DNA from: Onthophagus taurus
Lineage: Eukaryota > Arthropoda > Insecta > Coleoptera > Scarabaeidae
Assembly: GCF_036711975.1 (NCBI RefSeq)
Contig: NC_091971.1
Coordinates: 11,353,501 to 11,417,500, forward strand
Direction of reading: 5' to 3'
DNA: 64,000 nucleotides
Part shown: positions 11,301-26,300 of the stretch, piece after piece
How positions within the stretch are numbered: the first letter of the stretch is position 1
Layout: each line of letters starts with the position of its first letter
The notes under the pieces: model-generated
What the model saw: only the letters and a program-made list of their open reading frames with translations
Database searches by the model: none
What the model was told of the DNA's origin: nothing
Position numbers and translations under genes: made by a program

Positions 11301-14300
11301 ATGTTTTTCGAGATGCCTTCAGAAGCCCTATCCGTGGCGGTTACCACTGGGTTGGGTGTGAGCGTTTTAGCTGGACTCCTTTCGGGAATTTGTTATATCT
11401 TAAGCCAAGGATTGGGAAGACGCAGGTATTGTAAAAAAATTTACGTAATATTTGCTGATTAAATAAAAATTTGTTTGGCACGTGATGAATGACGACGATG
11501 CTGAGATGTTTTTAGTGTGATTTACGATTTATGTACTTTTTACGTGAGTTTTATAGCTAAGGTTAAACATGGATTATTTTTTATTATACTGGGTGAGTCA
11601 GTTAATTGCTCAAAAGAAGACTCAATTAATTCAAAAATTTCTTTCTCATGTCTCAATAATATTGATTGTAAGGAATTTTTTACGTTCTCCTCATCTTCTA
11701 TCGTTGATTATTGTCCTACAAACATGATGATATCTGCCATCGTTAATGTTAGCTTTCCTCTCGACATACATACCTGCAATATTTTCTCCCATTTGTTGGA
11801 AGGTACTTGCTCTTAATTGACTATTATTACACATTCACTTCAATATTTTTTTAAGTAGCATTTTAATAATTATTACGATTTCATCTATTATTATAAAGAT
11901 GTCTTTACCTAATTACATCTTATAATTGCGAAAATAGAAAATGTGGATTATTCATCAACGCAGTTAATTGCCTATTTTATAGTCTTATTATGTCCGCGAT
12001 AACTGCTCAATTCGATGCACCAACGAGCGTTGAAAAGTATTTATCTCATATTTCCATCATAATTATCCGATTTCTTTTATCACACTTTAATAAACTTAAA
12101 TTATACGTAGAATTTTTGATTGAACTTTTTACTTACATAAGACATCATTTCCATATACATTTTAGTCCTATTTGAAATAAGAATTACGCGCTCACTACCT
12201 TTTTTTATTTTTTTATAGGAATAAGAATCATAAATACGGTTATTACGAAAATCGTAGCTATTTTACAATCACTTTTATTGTTGTTAGTACTTTTTATTTC
12301 GTTAAACGATGATCTAATAAGTAGCTAGGTTTTATAATGGGATTAAATTGTATGTTTGAATGTTATACAATTACCATAGATAAATTAATTAGGTGCAAAA
12401 AGCGTTTAAATTGGACGTGATTATGTTAACTTTCTATGGTTAAAGTAAAAGCCCATTTAATGAATTTTAATAACACTACAAAAAGTTTTTGTATTTAATT
12501 ATTTGGGTATTAAAGTGTACTCTTATACAATTTCATGGCTTTATTATTTATGACTGTAAGCGATATTATTTGTTTGATTTATTATTTAAATAATTTTAAG
12601 AATTTTTAGTTATTTATATGGAAATTTTTTAAATAAGTCCTTGAAAACAACGATAAGTATAAAGTTGTATTAACCTTTTTTAGCAACTTCACTGTTAATT
12701 GAGTGATAAATAAGTTTGTAAAGCTTAGAGTTGCTGTTGCATTTTTCCAAGAAACGTAATAAATATAATGATTGTTATGTTTAATCACTCGATTTTAAAA
12801 AATCGTGAAAAAGCTAAATTTTAAGTTATCGTTATGAAATGTTCAAAAATAATACAATACACTGTCAGCTTTCTAATGAAAAAACCCGTTTTTGAAAATA
12901 TCAATTAGTTCTTAAGATAAAACTTTGTATACAGCATTCAGTTTTAGTAATAAACATTTTTTTAAATCAATTTTAAAAATTCGTGAAAAATTGATTTTCT
13001 TATAAATCAATACGAAATTATCACCACTTATTAAGAAAATTATGAGCTTTTCAGTGAACAAAACCGCATCTCAAAATATCTTTTGGTTTTTGAGATATTA
13101 ACTTTTAAACTGATTTTTGTCACCTTGTAACGTTATTTTTAATCATTCGATTTTAAAAAATCGTGAAAAATCGAATTCTTAAGTTATTGTTATGAATTTT
13201 TTTGAAATAATACAATAAAGTGTCATCTTTTTAATGAAAAAACCCGTTTTTGAAAATATCAATTAGTTCTTAAGATAAACCTTTTTATACAGCATGCAGT
13301 TTTTACGATAAAAATGTTTTGAAATTAATTTTAAAAATTCGTGAAAAATTGATTTTTTCATAAATCAATACGAAATTAGCACCACTTATTAAGAAAATTA
13401 TGAGCTTTTCAACGAAGAAAACCGCATCTCAAAGTATCTTTTGGTTTTTGAGATATTAACTTTTAAACTGATTTTCGTCACCTTGTAACGTTATTTTTAA
13501 TCATTCGATTTTAAAAAAATCGTGAAAAATCGAATTCTTAAGTTATCGTTATGAATTTTTCTGAAATAATACAATAAAGTGTCATCTTTTTAATGAAAAA
13601 AACCGTTTTTGAAAATATCAATTAGTTCTTAAGATAAACCTTTTTATACAGCATTCAGTTTTTACGATAAAAATTTTTTGAAATCAAATTTTAAAAATTC
13701 GTGAAAAATTAATTTTTTCATAAATCAACACGAAATTATCACCACTTATTAAGAAAATTATGAGCTTTTTAATGAACAAAACCGCATCTCAAAATGTGTT
13801 TTGGTTTTTGAGATATTAACTTTTAAACTGATTTTCCTCACCTTGTAACGTTATTTTTTATCATTCGATTTTTAAAAAATCGTGAAAAATCGAATTCTTA
13901 AGTTATCGTCATAAAATTTTCAGAAATAATACAATAAAGTGTTACCTTTTTAATGAAAAAAACTGTTTTTGAAAATATCAATTAGTTCTTAAGATAAAAC
14001 TTTTATACAGCATTCAGTTTTTGTAATAAACATTTTTTTAAGTCAATTTTAAAAATTGGTGGAAAATTTATTTTCTCATAAATCAATACGAAATTATCAC
14101 CACTTATTAAGAAAATCATGAGCTTTTCAATGAACAAAACCGCATCTCAAAATATCTTTTGATTTTTGAGATATTAACTTTAAAACTGATTTTCTTCACC
14201 TTGTTCACGTTATGTTTAATCATTCGATTTTAAAAAATCGTGAAAAATCGAATTCTTAAGTTATTGTTGTGAATTTTTCAGAAATAATACAATAAAGTGT

Positions 14301-17300
14301 CATCTTTTTAATGGAGAAACCCGTTTTTGAAAATATCAATTAGTTCTTAAGATAAACCATTTTATACAGCATGCAGTTTTTACGATAAAAATGTTTTGAA
14401 ATCAATTTTAAAAATTCGTGAAAAATTGATTTTTTCATAAATCAATACGAAATTAGCACCACTTATTAAGAAAATTATGAGCTTTTCAATGAAGAAAACC
14501 GCATCGCAAAATATCTTTTGGTTTTTGAGATATTAACTTTAAAACTGATTTTTCTCACCTTGTAACGTTATATTTAATCATTCGATTTTAAAAAAATCGT
14601 GAAAAATCGAATTTTTAAGTTATCGTTATGAATTTTTCTGAAATAATACAATAAAGTGTCATCTTTTTAATGAAACAAACCGTTTTTGAAAATATCAATT
14701 AGTTCTTAAGATAAACCTTTTTATACAGCATTCAGTTTTTACGATAAAAATTTTTTGAAATTAATTTTAAAAATTCGTGAAAAATTAATTTTTTCATAAA
14801 TCAACACGAAATTATCACCACTTATAAAGAAAACTATGAGCTTTTCAATGAAGCAAACCGCGTTTCAAAATATTTTTTGGTTTTTGAGATATTAACTTTT
14901 AAACTGATTTTCGTCACCTAGTAACGTTATTTTTAATCATTCGATTTAAAAAAAATCGTGAAAAATCGAATTCTTAAGTTATCGTTATGAATTTTTCTGA
15001 AATAATACAATAAAGTGTCATCTTTTTAATGAAAAAAACCGTTTTTGAAACTATCAATTAGTTCTTAAGAAAAAACTTTTTATACAGCATTCAGTTTTTA
15101 CAATAAAAATTTTTTGAAATCAATTTTAAAAATTCGTGGAAAATTGATTTTCTCATAAATCAATACGAAATTATCACCACTTATTAAGAAAATTATGAGC
15201 TTTTCAATGAAGAAAACCGCATCTCAAAGTATCTTTTGGTTTTTGAGATATTAACTTTTAAACTGATTTTCGCCACCTTGTAAAGTTATGTTTAATCACT
15301 CGATTTTAAAAAATCGTGAAAAATCGAATTCTTAAGTTATCGTTATGAAATTTGCAGAAATAATACAATAAAGTGTCATCTTTTTAATGAAAAAAACCGT
15401 TTTTGAAAATATCAATTAGTTCTTAAGATAAAAATTTTTATACAGTATTCAGTTTTTACGATAAAAATTTTTTGAAATCAATTTTAAAAATTCGTGAAAA
15501 ATTGATTTTTTCATAAATCAACACGAAATTATCACCACTTATAAAGAAAACCATGAGCTTTTCAATGAAGCAAACCGCGTTTCAAAATATTTTTTGGTTT
15601 TTGAGATATTAACTTTTAAACTGATTTTTCTCACTTTGTAACATTATATTTAATCATTCGATTTTAAAAAATCGTTAAAAATCGTATTGTGAAGTTATCG
15701 TTATGAAATTTTCAGAAATAATAGAATAAAGTGTCATCTTTTTAATGAAAAAACTCATTTTTGAAAATATTAATTAGTTCTTAAGATAAAGCTGTTTATA
15801 CAGCATTCAGTTTATCTATGTTTAATCTTTAGAATTTAAAAAATCGAATTCTTAAGTTATCAATATGAAACACCACATCCTTGAGAAGCAGGTGTTTGGA
15901 TTTCGAAATTACAACAAATCACGTTTGGTCTAACTGACCCAGATGCTTCGAACGACTGACTCCAGAGCAACTTGGGAATACTTGATCACTTATCTGAAAA
16001 TCAGCAGATATGTTATCATCGAAATATTGATGATTTTATAGTTGATTTAGTAGCTCAAATTCAAAATCGTCTGCTAATTACAAAAATATTCATAAGTTAT
16101 TTCTGTCCTACATTTATTACGATTATTTTAAGAAAACAAATCAACCTGGAGTTTTTTTAACGTAACATATTTTATAATAAAGTTATTCGTAAGATTTATT
16201 GCGACATTAATGCCAATACACCGTTAATTTATGCAAATAAAAAGCGTCACTTTACTATATTGTTAGATAGCGCGTTGGTAATAATTAACGAAACACCGTA
16301 TGGTAAGCAAAAAATGCCGTTTCACGATTTACGAGTTAAAAGTCTTAATAATTACCAAGAAACTTTTACTATGATACAAGTAATCGAGAAATTACCAATT
16401 CAAATTTAATGCTTGAAAGAGCGACCAAAAGGTTTTAAAAGGCTTATTATAAAGGTATTTAAAAAATAAAGAGGTAGTCGATAAAGCCCACCACTTTTTA
16501 TAAACAGTTACCTATGTGTTGTTGTTCCGGTCAACCAGAACGACGTTGTAATTACCTTACTTCCGGCGAAATTCAGTCCTCTATAAAGCTCATACCGTTG
16601 TTATACCTCCCGTCTGCAAAATCAACGTTAATTTATATTGTGAATTATAAAGAACATTTTCAAACGGATTTTCCACCTCGGTTAATATTAAATCTTACAA
16701 ATCGCATTTACAATTAATGAGATAATCGAAATAGTTGTGATTATGTAGTTTAGTAATTGTGTTGTTGGTTTACTGGAATGGTTTGAAGTTTATGCTTGGC
16801 TTAATCGTTTTGTGTTATTACAAATCAAAGTGTGAATATTTTCTAAAGGATTAACCGTTTAATCGTTCATAATTACAGTAAGAAGCGTGAGAGAATTTCA
16901 AGAAGATTTTGAATAGTGAGTAATAATTTAAGTTGCAACAATTTTATTCTTCAAGTTAAAATGAGAAAATTTCATTTCGATTATGATTCTTTTTGGTATC
17001 AATACATGCTTCGGTGCACTTTCATCGTTCGACCTTAGTTGTTTCATGGATTTTGCTCATATATTCTAAAATAGTACTAGTAACCTAAATGTTTTAAAAT
17101 AGAAAGCTTCGATTTATTATTAAGGTTGGTAATTGTGGTATTGTATTTATTTATTTTTTAAGTGAAGGTTTTGAAAATAGTTGTAAAGCAGTTAAATGAG
17201 AAGATAAAGAGAAATTTTTTTTATGTCAACATTAGAAATACAATGATAAAATGACAACTTTCAGAAGTTTTCTACAATAGCTATTGTGATGCATCTTGTT

Positions 17301-20300
17301 AAGTAAGATAACCTTGTGAATCACTTTCTTAATAGTATTTAATGCAAAAACTAATAAAAAGGTGTTTTATATATAATGTAGGTTGAATATGTAATGTAGT
17401 TTGACCTTTTGTTAAAAATACTTTTTGCTGTCTTCTGCTATTACCAGTCTTTGTAGTAACACAATCAAGCCAATTTTGCTTTCATTATCCATTATATTAA
17501 CCGATGTACTTTTTAATTAGTGATCTTTCTCTACATATCTTTGTCTACTTTCGCCCCTCAGGAGGTTCTGTTTTATCATTTACTTTATCAAGTATCGAGA
17601 GCAAGCGCTACTCTCCTTCAGCAGTTAATTAATCTTTTCTTCTTAATTTCCCCACTTGATGCACTATGTGGCCCGCTTTTCCATTCAAAACTTTCATTAG
17701 TATAATTTATTATCTATTGAATTTCGTCTTTTTAGATACTTATATGTCTAAAGAAACTTTGCTCTGCATTTATAATTAAACAATGAAGCAGCAACTTTAC
17801 CAATTCTGTCAATTTCAGAAGCTTTCAGAGGTCTCTTGGAAGGTTGTGAAGCTTTAATGAATGTTGGTTTGTAAATCTTGTTTTTTCGGACCTTAAAAAT
17901 TTTAAAATGGTAGCTTCTAGGATAAAGAAATCCTTCTAATCCCTGCCATACTAAGTCTTGCTAGTAAATGAACGGTTGTCAAAGGCACTAGAAATTTTAA
18001 TGAAATCGACTACATTAAGATTGCTCGATCACATATCCTGAAAGCGCAGTCTTTCACTATAACACTGCGTTCAGAAAAATTTACTGTAGGTACATAGGTG
18101 CATAGGTACGTAGCAAAAAGCTAAAAATGCGACTCGTAATGACCAAAAAAATGGAGAGCAATTCTTATTTTTGCCATTTAATGATCTTTAATTTTCAGAT
18201 GTTGTAGAGTTACTTGAGTTACATAATTTTGAACTGATATAAGAAAAGCTTGAGTTTCTAACTCAACCTAACCATTAGATAACGACGTTTAAAGCCGTAA
18301 CGTAATATACATAATGTCATAGCATTTTACAACATTTAACCCTTTGTGTCCCGACGGTACTTTAAAGTACCGGTAGTTTTAAACACTCATTTTAAACTGT
18401 AGTGCATTTTAAACTGTATTCCGTGCATTTAGAGCTGTCGGTACTTTCTATTATACAAGAAAGAAACTGTATAAAAAATGATACAATCCGCACTGTAGGG
18501 TTTTTAATTTTGTTTAATGTTGTTGAATTTTTAATTTAACATCTTTTTTTGACACTTTTTGGTTATACGAAAATGTAAGTTTTATTTCAACATTTTTTTT
18601 CTCAATATTTTTCCAATCCAACCCAACGATTATTATACATCATTTTAAAGAGAAAACTTTGAGCTTTAATTTAGAACAAGTCTCTTTCGTTAATTTCAAT
18701 AAATACGGCTTCCAGGAATTTTTAAATTAGCATCTTTTTTGACACTTTTCGGTTATATGAGAATGTAAGTTTTATTTCAACATTTTTTTTCTCAATATTT
18801 TTCCAATCCAACCCAACGATTATTATACATCATTTTAAAGAGAAAACTTTGAGCTTTAATTTAGAACAAGTCTCTTTCGTTAATTTCAATAAATACGGCT
18901 TCCAGGAATTTTTAAATTAGCATCTTTTTTGACACTTTTAGGTTATACGAAAATGTAAGTTTTATTTCAACACTTTTTTTCTCAATATTTTTCCAATCCA
19001 ACTCAACAATTATTATACATCATTTTAAAGAGAAAACTTTGAGCTTTAATTTAGAACAAGTCTCTTTCGTTAATTTCAATAAATACGGCTTCCAGGAATT
19101 TTTAAATTAGCATCTTTTTTGACACTTTTCGGTTATATGAGAATGTAAGTTTTATTTCAACATTTTTTTTCTCAATATTTTTCCAATCCAACCCAACGAT
19201 TATTATACATCATTTTAAAGAGAAAACTTTGAGCTTTAATTTAGAACAAGTCTCTTTCGTTAATTTCAATAAATACGGCTTCCAGGAATTTTTAAATTAG
19301 CATCTTTTTTGACACTTTTCGGTTATATGAGAATGTAAGTTTTATTTCAACATTTTTTTTCTCAATATTTTTCCAATCCAACCCAACGATTATTATACAT
19401 CATTTTAAAGAGAAAACTTTGAGCTTTAATTTAGAACAAGTCTCTTTCGTTAATTTCAATAAATACGGCTTCCAGGAATTTTTAAATTAGCATCTTTTTT
19501 GACACTTTTAGGTTATACGAAAATGTAAGTTTTATTTCAACATTTTTTTTCACAATATTTTTCCAATCCAACCCAACGCTTATTATACATCATTTTAAAG
19601 AGAAAACTTTGAGCTTTAATTTAAAACAAGTCTCTTTCGTTAATTTCAATAAATACGGCTTCCAGGAATTTTTAAATTAGCATCTTTTTTGACACTTTTA
19701 GGTTATACGAAAATGTAAGTTTTATTTCAACACTTTTTTTCTCAATATTTTTCCGATCCAACCCAACAATTATTATACATCATTTTAAAGAGAAACCTTT
19801 GAGCTTTAATTTAGAACAAGTCTTATTTCTTAATTTCAATAAATACGGCTTCCAAGAATTTTTAAATTAGCATCTTTTTTTGACACATTTAGGTTATACG
19901 AAAATGTAAGTTTTATTTCAACATTTTTTTTCTCAATATTTTTCCAATCCAACCCAACGATTATTATACATCATTTTAAAGAGAAAACTTTGAGCTTTAA
20001 TTTAGAACAAGTCTCTTTCGTTAATTTCAATAAATACGGCTTCCAGGAATTTTTAAATTAGCATCTTTTTTGACACTTTTCGGTTATATGAGAATGTAAG
20101 TTTTATTTCAACATGTTTTTTCTCAATATTTTTCCAATCCAACCCAACAATTATTATACATCATTTTAAAGAGAAACCTTTGAGCTTTAATTTAGAACAA
20201 GTCTTATTCCTTAATTTCAATAAATACGGCTTCCAAGAATTTTTAAATTAGCATCTTTTTTTGACACATTTAGGTTATACGAAAATGTAAGTTTTATTTC

Positions 20301-23300
20301 AACATTTTTTTTCTCAATATTTTTCCAATCCAACCCAACGATTATTATATATCAATTTAAACAGAAAGTTTTAAGCTTCAATTTAAAATAACTGTCATTT
20401 CTTAATTTCAATAAACACGGCTTCCAGAAAATTTTGAATTAGCATCTTTTTTGACACACGAAAATGTTAGTTTTGCTCAATATGTTTTTTCTCAATATTC
20501 TATCAGATTTTCGTCGTTCTGTAGCTACAACTCTGATAAATAAATATTCAAATTTACTGCGGCCACGAAAATGTCGTAGCGCAAGTTCAAAAGAAAGACG
20601 AAGTTGTGAAAATTGTTCTGCCAAAGCTAGACCCCACTCAAAATGTACTGCGTGCAATGTTTATTTATGTTGTAATGAAAGAAAGAACTGTTTTTCTGAA
20701 TATCATAATGTGATTTAGCTAAAGCAAGTGTTACTTATTTTCTAACGTAATAAAAAATGTATTATTTTTATATTAGTAATAAAAGTTTTTCTATACTGCA
20801 ACATCACTGAAATATATTTTAATGCTTGAACAGCCTTACAATAGAGGAAAAGGAAACAATTCGCTCCAAACTTGTGAATTCTTTATGTCTTCATACAATG
20901 CAGATGCGAAATAAAATCAGCTTTTATAATAAAAGTGTTTTAAAATTTATTTAACATAACAATCAAATTATTTAAAAATGTTTAAGTTTTTATTTCTTAT
21001 AATGTTCTACGTATAGTTTTTATTATAACTGTTATAATTTCTTGGAGTTAATGTTGTATATAAACAAATTTTCATACTCAACTTGTTAACTGATTAGTAT
21101 TGTAGAGTTACATAATACTCTTAGAGCGTCACAATTGAAGAGAAAGTACTGGTACTTTAAAACCAGGTTACACTTCTTGTTATGTAACAACCAATAAAAA
21201 TAAAACAAAAAAAATTATAATACTAAGTTTCTTTAAAAATCTTTAAGGATTAAATAAAAAACAATTTAAAAGGTAAAAATAATCACAAATTTATTTCACA
21301 TTAAAAAGCCTTAATGAATTTCTTAATCTCTATCGAAGAAAATACTAGCTGAAGTGGTCCTTGTAGCTTCTTGCTGATGATCGTAAAGGAGAATCTTAAC
21401 GATAACAGCCTCGATGGCGCAAATCATAAACATCATCATAAAAAAATCCATCCCAGCGTGTCCAATTTTTTGTAAAGCGGGATTGAACGTATGTTTTACG
21501 GTGATTTCATCGAGATTCGTCACGAGACCGAAGAACAACATCACAGACTTGAACCGCCACAGCAATTTGTACAAATAAGTTGTAGCCTTCCGCGCGCCCC
21601 ATTTATGGGATTTAAAACGTTTTTTTTCTTCTTTTCTACCTTGATGTACTTGCTTTAAGTACAGGTACGAATTATTGCGACCGTTTTCGACCCGAACGGC
21701 TGTTTTTACCGTACCAAACTGAACTGTTGAGCACTCACGCTGTTTGTTGGCTAAAGGAAGAAAGTAAAAGCGGAATACGTCGCGGTTCGCCACTTTCTTC
21801 TTTGGATTGGATTGGAGTAAAAATCAGATGTGTGTCAGTAGTTGTTATGAGAGTGTTGCGCAACTTTGTTGGGTAACAACATTTTTAGGGTTTCTTATTT
21901 TTTTAATTTTAATTTTCATTGAAAAAAAAATTATTTTTGGCTCTTTAAATAACTTTGTGTTCTCAAATTTCCTACATGTTAACAATTGTTATGTTCATAT
22001 TATGTTTGTTAATATTTAACAAACTTATTATATCAAAATCGTGAAACATATAGAATCTGCAAATATTTTGATACATTTTAAGATAAGAAATGATATCATT
22101 GTTACATTTAAACATGTCATGGTTTATTTTTAAATAAGAAAAATTGTTTCAAATTTAATTTTTATAAAATTTTATGATTTTCTTATAGAAATACCAAAGC
22201 TTCAAAACCTTGGCACTGTAACGTTTGCGGTGGACAATTTAGATCGATCCAAGGAGTTCTCGAGGTTGAAAGAGTCGCAACGTGCACGAAATGCAAACAA
22301 AAAATTTGCAAAATTCGATGCTCGAATCGAGATCCATTGAAAGGATGGATTTGTCAGCTTTGTCAGCAACCAGAAGCTTGGTTCAAAGTAATTTTAAACG
22401 CCATACATCCAAATAAAGGTACATCTCTTAATTCACTTTTTATCCTTTTAGATTTATTTTTAACCTTTTAGGGACAATTTTTTCAAATATGGACCAAGAA
22501 GGAATCGACGAATTAGATGAAGACTTAAGGGAATTAAGGAAGAAAGAACGTGAGCAAGTTCGTGATTTTATCGAACGATTAGTCGAATCTTTATTAGGTG
22601 GCACTTTGGATGATGTAAATATAAGGCGATTATACAACGATAGAAAATGTAAGTTTATTTATTTGTTTTTTTTTAAATTTTGGTTTAGATAATACTTAGG
22701 TAAATCGTGATTAATTTTGAAATAAGAAAAAGTACTAATTACTCGCTTTGTGGTTATTACTAACTTGGGTTTACAGACGATGCTCTGTTCGAGAGGTATC
22801 ATTCAGATCTCAGCAACGCTTTAACAGACCTTGGGTCAGCCTTGCATATCTCCATATCCAGTAAGTGCTAAACAAAACTAAATTATTAACTGTTGTTGCA
22901 AGAAAATTAAATGATATATTGATAATGTCGCAGTAATAAGGAAACATTCATGTTTATATTCTAGTAAAATCTAACACAGGCAAATATATCTATGTATATA
23001 GTGTAAAATTTGAATATTTTCTTATTAAAAATTTCTTTCAACCTAAAATGTCCAGACAAAGAATAATAGGATAAATAAATATTTGTATTTTCTATCTCCA
23101 ATATAGTTATTTTTGACTTATGTATCGTGATAGTGATGGTATAACCGGAATCAAAAGTTAAAAGATCAAAAACAATATCGTATGATGGCGTAGATTGTAG
23201 ACTAGAGAAATTTAATTTCACGGATATGGGGAAATGACATCGATGGAAAAAAGATTTGAAAGCAACATGATCGTAATGGGACTTTCGAATAGATCTAACA

Positions 23301-26300
23301 ATATATATAGATTAGGTTGGGTTAAATAGCTGTATAAAAAAGTTCTTTTTTGTTCGATCATTCGTATTTACACTAAATTCTAAGAAAAGCCCAATCTCTA
23401 AATTCATTTCTTAGCTCTCCGATTGATTTATAAAAATTTGTGACATACAAAGTAATAAAGAAGGTCATCTCAATTCGAGTCTTCCCCTATCTGGTAACTC
23501 CTCGCTCCGATGATCCAAGTTCTAGGATGATTTAGGGATGCTGAATAAGTTTTCTGCAATTTTTAGGACTTCCATTTTCAAAGGGGAACATCTTCTGGAT
23601 TTCTTTTTATTTCAATATTTGACATATGATATTGACGATCCAATAGATTACTGACTTGCGAGTTTGTTATTTCATGTCTTCATTCAAAATCTAATACCTG
23701 ATAATAACTTATTTTCAAATTGGGGAATAAAACAACAATTTGTTATAATTGGAGCAAAGTTTTGAAAAAGGATATCACTATAAAAGCAAGGTTGGCTGAG
23801 AGTCAAAATGCGAAAAAGTTGCAGGATGATTCATAATCAGTGAATTAAACAGAAGATTTAAAATAAAAGTACTTAAGAAATTTAGATAGAATATGCTCAT
23901 ACAATATCCTAATCAAATAATAAATTCCAATCAGATGTTACGCATGTTATGTAATTTTATATTGCAACCATATACAAGAATGTAGAAAGTGACCATACTT
24001 TTCTTTTTGGATTTATCAAAATAACACCTAACCTGAGAAATAATCCAGAACCAAAAACAAAAGCACATAAAATAAACATGGAATCACTGTAGGGCTAATA
24101 AAATTCGATTAAAAGAAAAAATTGAAACGAATTCGATAGAAGAACAGAAAGATATTACTAAAAATCCCTGGACTACATTAATCGCATAATGTTGAGTTAA
24201 TTGTGATGAAGGAGCATTGGATGGTCCAGAACTAGGTGGAGAGACAAAATTCGACGATACAATTGTAGTGAATTGTGTTTTATTGTATTATAACGCATTT
24301 AGTGTGTCCTAGAGAAACATGACACAGTTGGCTAAGAAACTTGACTTCATGATGTGGGTGTAGAAATCCGATTAGTACAGGAATAATAGATAAGTAGAAA
24401 TAATATAGTGATCCATACAAATACTGGCAGTACGCTAAACCCAACTAGCAAATGGATAGTATCAAAACACGAACCTGACAGGATGAGGATTACTATGTGA
24501 GGCAGCATCATCATTGGTTTCTTTCATAAATATAAGGTCTGAATTGTTTTATAGCGTATAGTAGCTAAAAGCACCTTTTACTTGGTTGAATAGCGGCTCT
24601 TTTTGTTTCTCATTCACTTTTGCGAGACAAATAAGTTTAGCCTGTCCGATTTTCCTTGTGATAATATGGCTTCAGAGTAACATTAGGAGCGTCTGGCGTA
24701 ATGAAGTGTGAGATGATGTGTCTTTGTATGATGATTCAATAGTTTTTTTTATATTTATAAACATTATATAAATGATTTATTTTTTCCTATAATTAAACCA
24801 GTAGATCAAGAACAGATGTTATTTCCTTTTATGTTTTTGAAAGTGGGAACCATTGGATTTTTGCATACTTATCATTTCAGATGGAAATTAGCACTTTGTA
24901 GCGTCGCCATTATTTTCGAGATTTTGGTTATTCGAGGTTCTTCGATGGTATCATTCTCTTGTAACCCACGAAAAACATTGTCCATAACCCAATTATGGAG
25001 AATTTTTGTCAGTCATCATAACCTGTGATGAAAAGGAAAACATCTATGGAAACGATCTTTCTAAAATTTTTGGATTACCATTGCTTTTTTAGCTTACCAT
25101 ATCTTTTTGCGACACTACTGGTTGATCATGATCATATGCTTTCCTTATGTCTTTTCGAAGCAAATCTTCCTTGCTTTTTAATTTCTTTACGTGTTAGTCC
25201 TGACAGCAGGAGATGCTCGAATTGTTATTACAGCTTTTTTCAGAAGCTTAAGTTTCTTCTTCAAATGCTCTTCCATAACATTAAATAATCTTTTAGGTGT
25301 TCGTTGCATTGTTGAAATAGGTCTTTTATTTCTTGACTTTGGCATATCCATTGTATAATTAGTCCTGGAGAGAGAGCAAATTTAGGTTGGAAATTTCGCA
25401 TTGCTCTATGCGGTATGCCACACTTGCATTTGTTGTTAAGAGTTGCGGTACTTGTATCGCTTCTTATAATTTCAATTATCGACGACATACAATAGATCAG
25501 AATCATAGGGGACATGTAGAAAGAAATCGCTTTGTGGTTCTTAAATATACTTAGAATTCTTTAAATCTTCTTAGAATATACTTAAGAAGGCTTTAGTTCT
25601 TGTCAAGTGTGAATTGTTTATGGGTTAAGTTGGCTTGCATTGCGGTTGAGTTACTTTAGAGGTGTTTCAACTAGCTTGAAAGGTGGATTCCTTTGTGGTT
25701 ATGTTCACTTAGCGTTGGATTAACTTGATTTGGAGTTGAATGACTTTGTAGTTAAGTTGCTTTAGAGTTGGATTGACTTACTTTTCGGTTAAGTTTGATC
25801 TTTGGGGTTGCTTTTTAGCAGTTGAGTTACTTTGTAGTTGATGTGCTTTGAAGAGTGATTAGTTTATTCCTCTGATTATATGTTTTTATATTTTCAGTTT
25901 GGTGCTTTAATATTACTGATAGGAACATATTTGATTTTTGCATTTGAACCATTTAGCAAAACTAACTCATTCAGATTTATTATTATTATTTATAGCCGTT
26001 TTTATAATTTATATTATTAAATACACTTAAAACGTACTTATTTCATAACATTCGATTATTTTTAATAATCCCACTGTTTTAATAGCAAAAATACAGATAT
26101 TTCATTATTACTACGACAACATAAACCATTTTCTTGTAATGCTTTAGTTTCTAAATAATTTTATATTATTAAACTAATTGCACGTTGAAACATATCTAAT
26201 TTAAACTAAATAAATAACAAATCCATATAAATCATAACAATTCCTAACTGTACATTTTTCATATTTGTTTCCATTTAAAATAAAATAATATTAGTTCCGG

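Larger units (their letters stand above)
18336..20720 (+). mobile_element. piggyBac-like element remnant containing a satellite array
   Basis: It starts with TTAA (18336-18339), the piggyBac target site, followed by CCCTTTGTGTCCC. The same 17 bases form the outer end of a second remnant at 36317-36333. Next is a perfect 16-base palindrome, GGTACTTTAAAGTACC. A piggyBac-type C-terminal cysteine-rich domain lies at 20464-20718 in the direction expected if 18336 is the 5' end. Nearly everything between is the 190-bp satellite, so most of the transposase is gone. No right terminal repeat was found downstream. Confidence 0.6.

Noticed and set aside
22489..22692. Stand-alone 67-codon gene starting MDQEGIDEL
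   Set aside because: It is exon 3 of the large gene read through its donor; splice phases on both sides fit the larger model.
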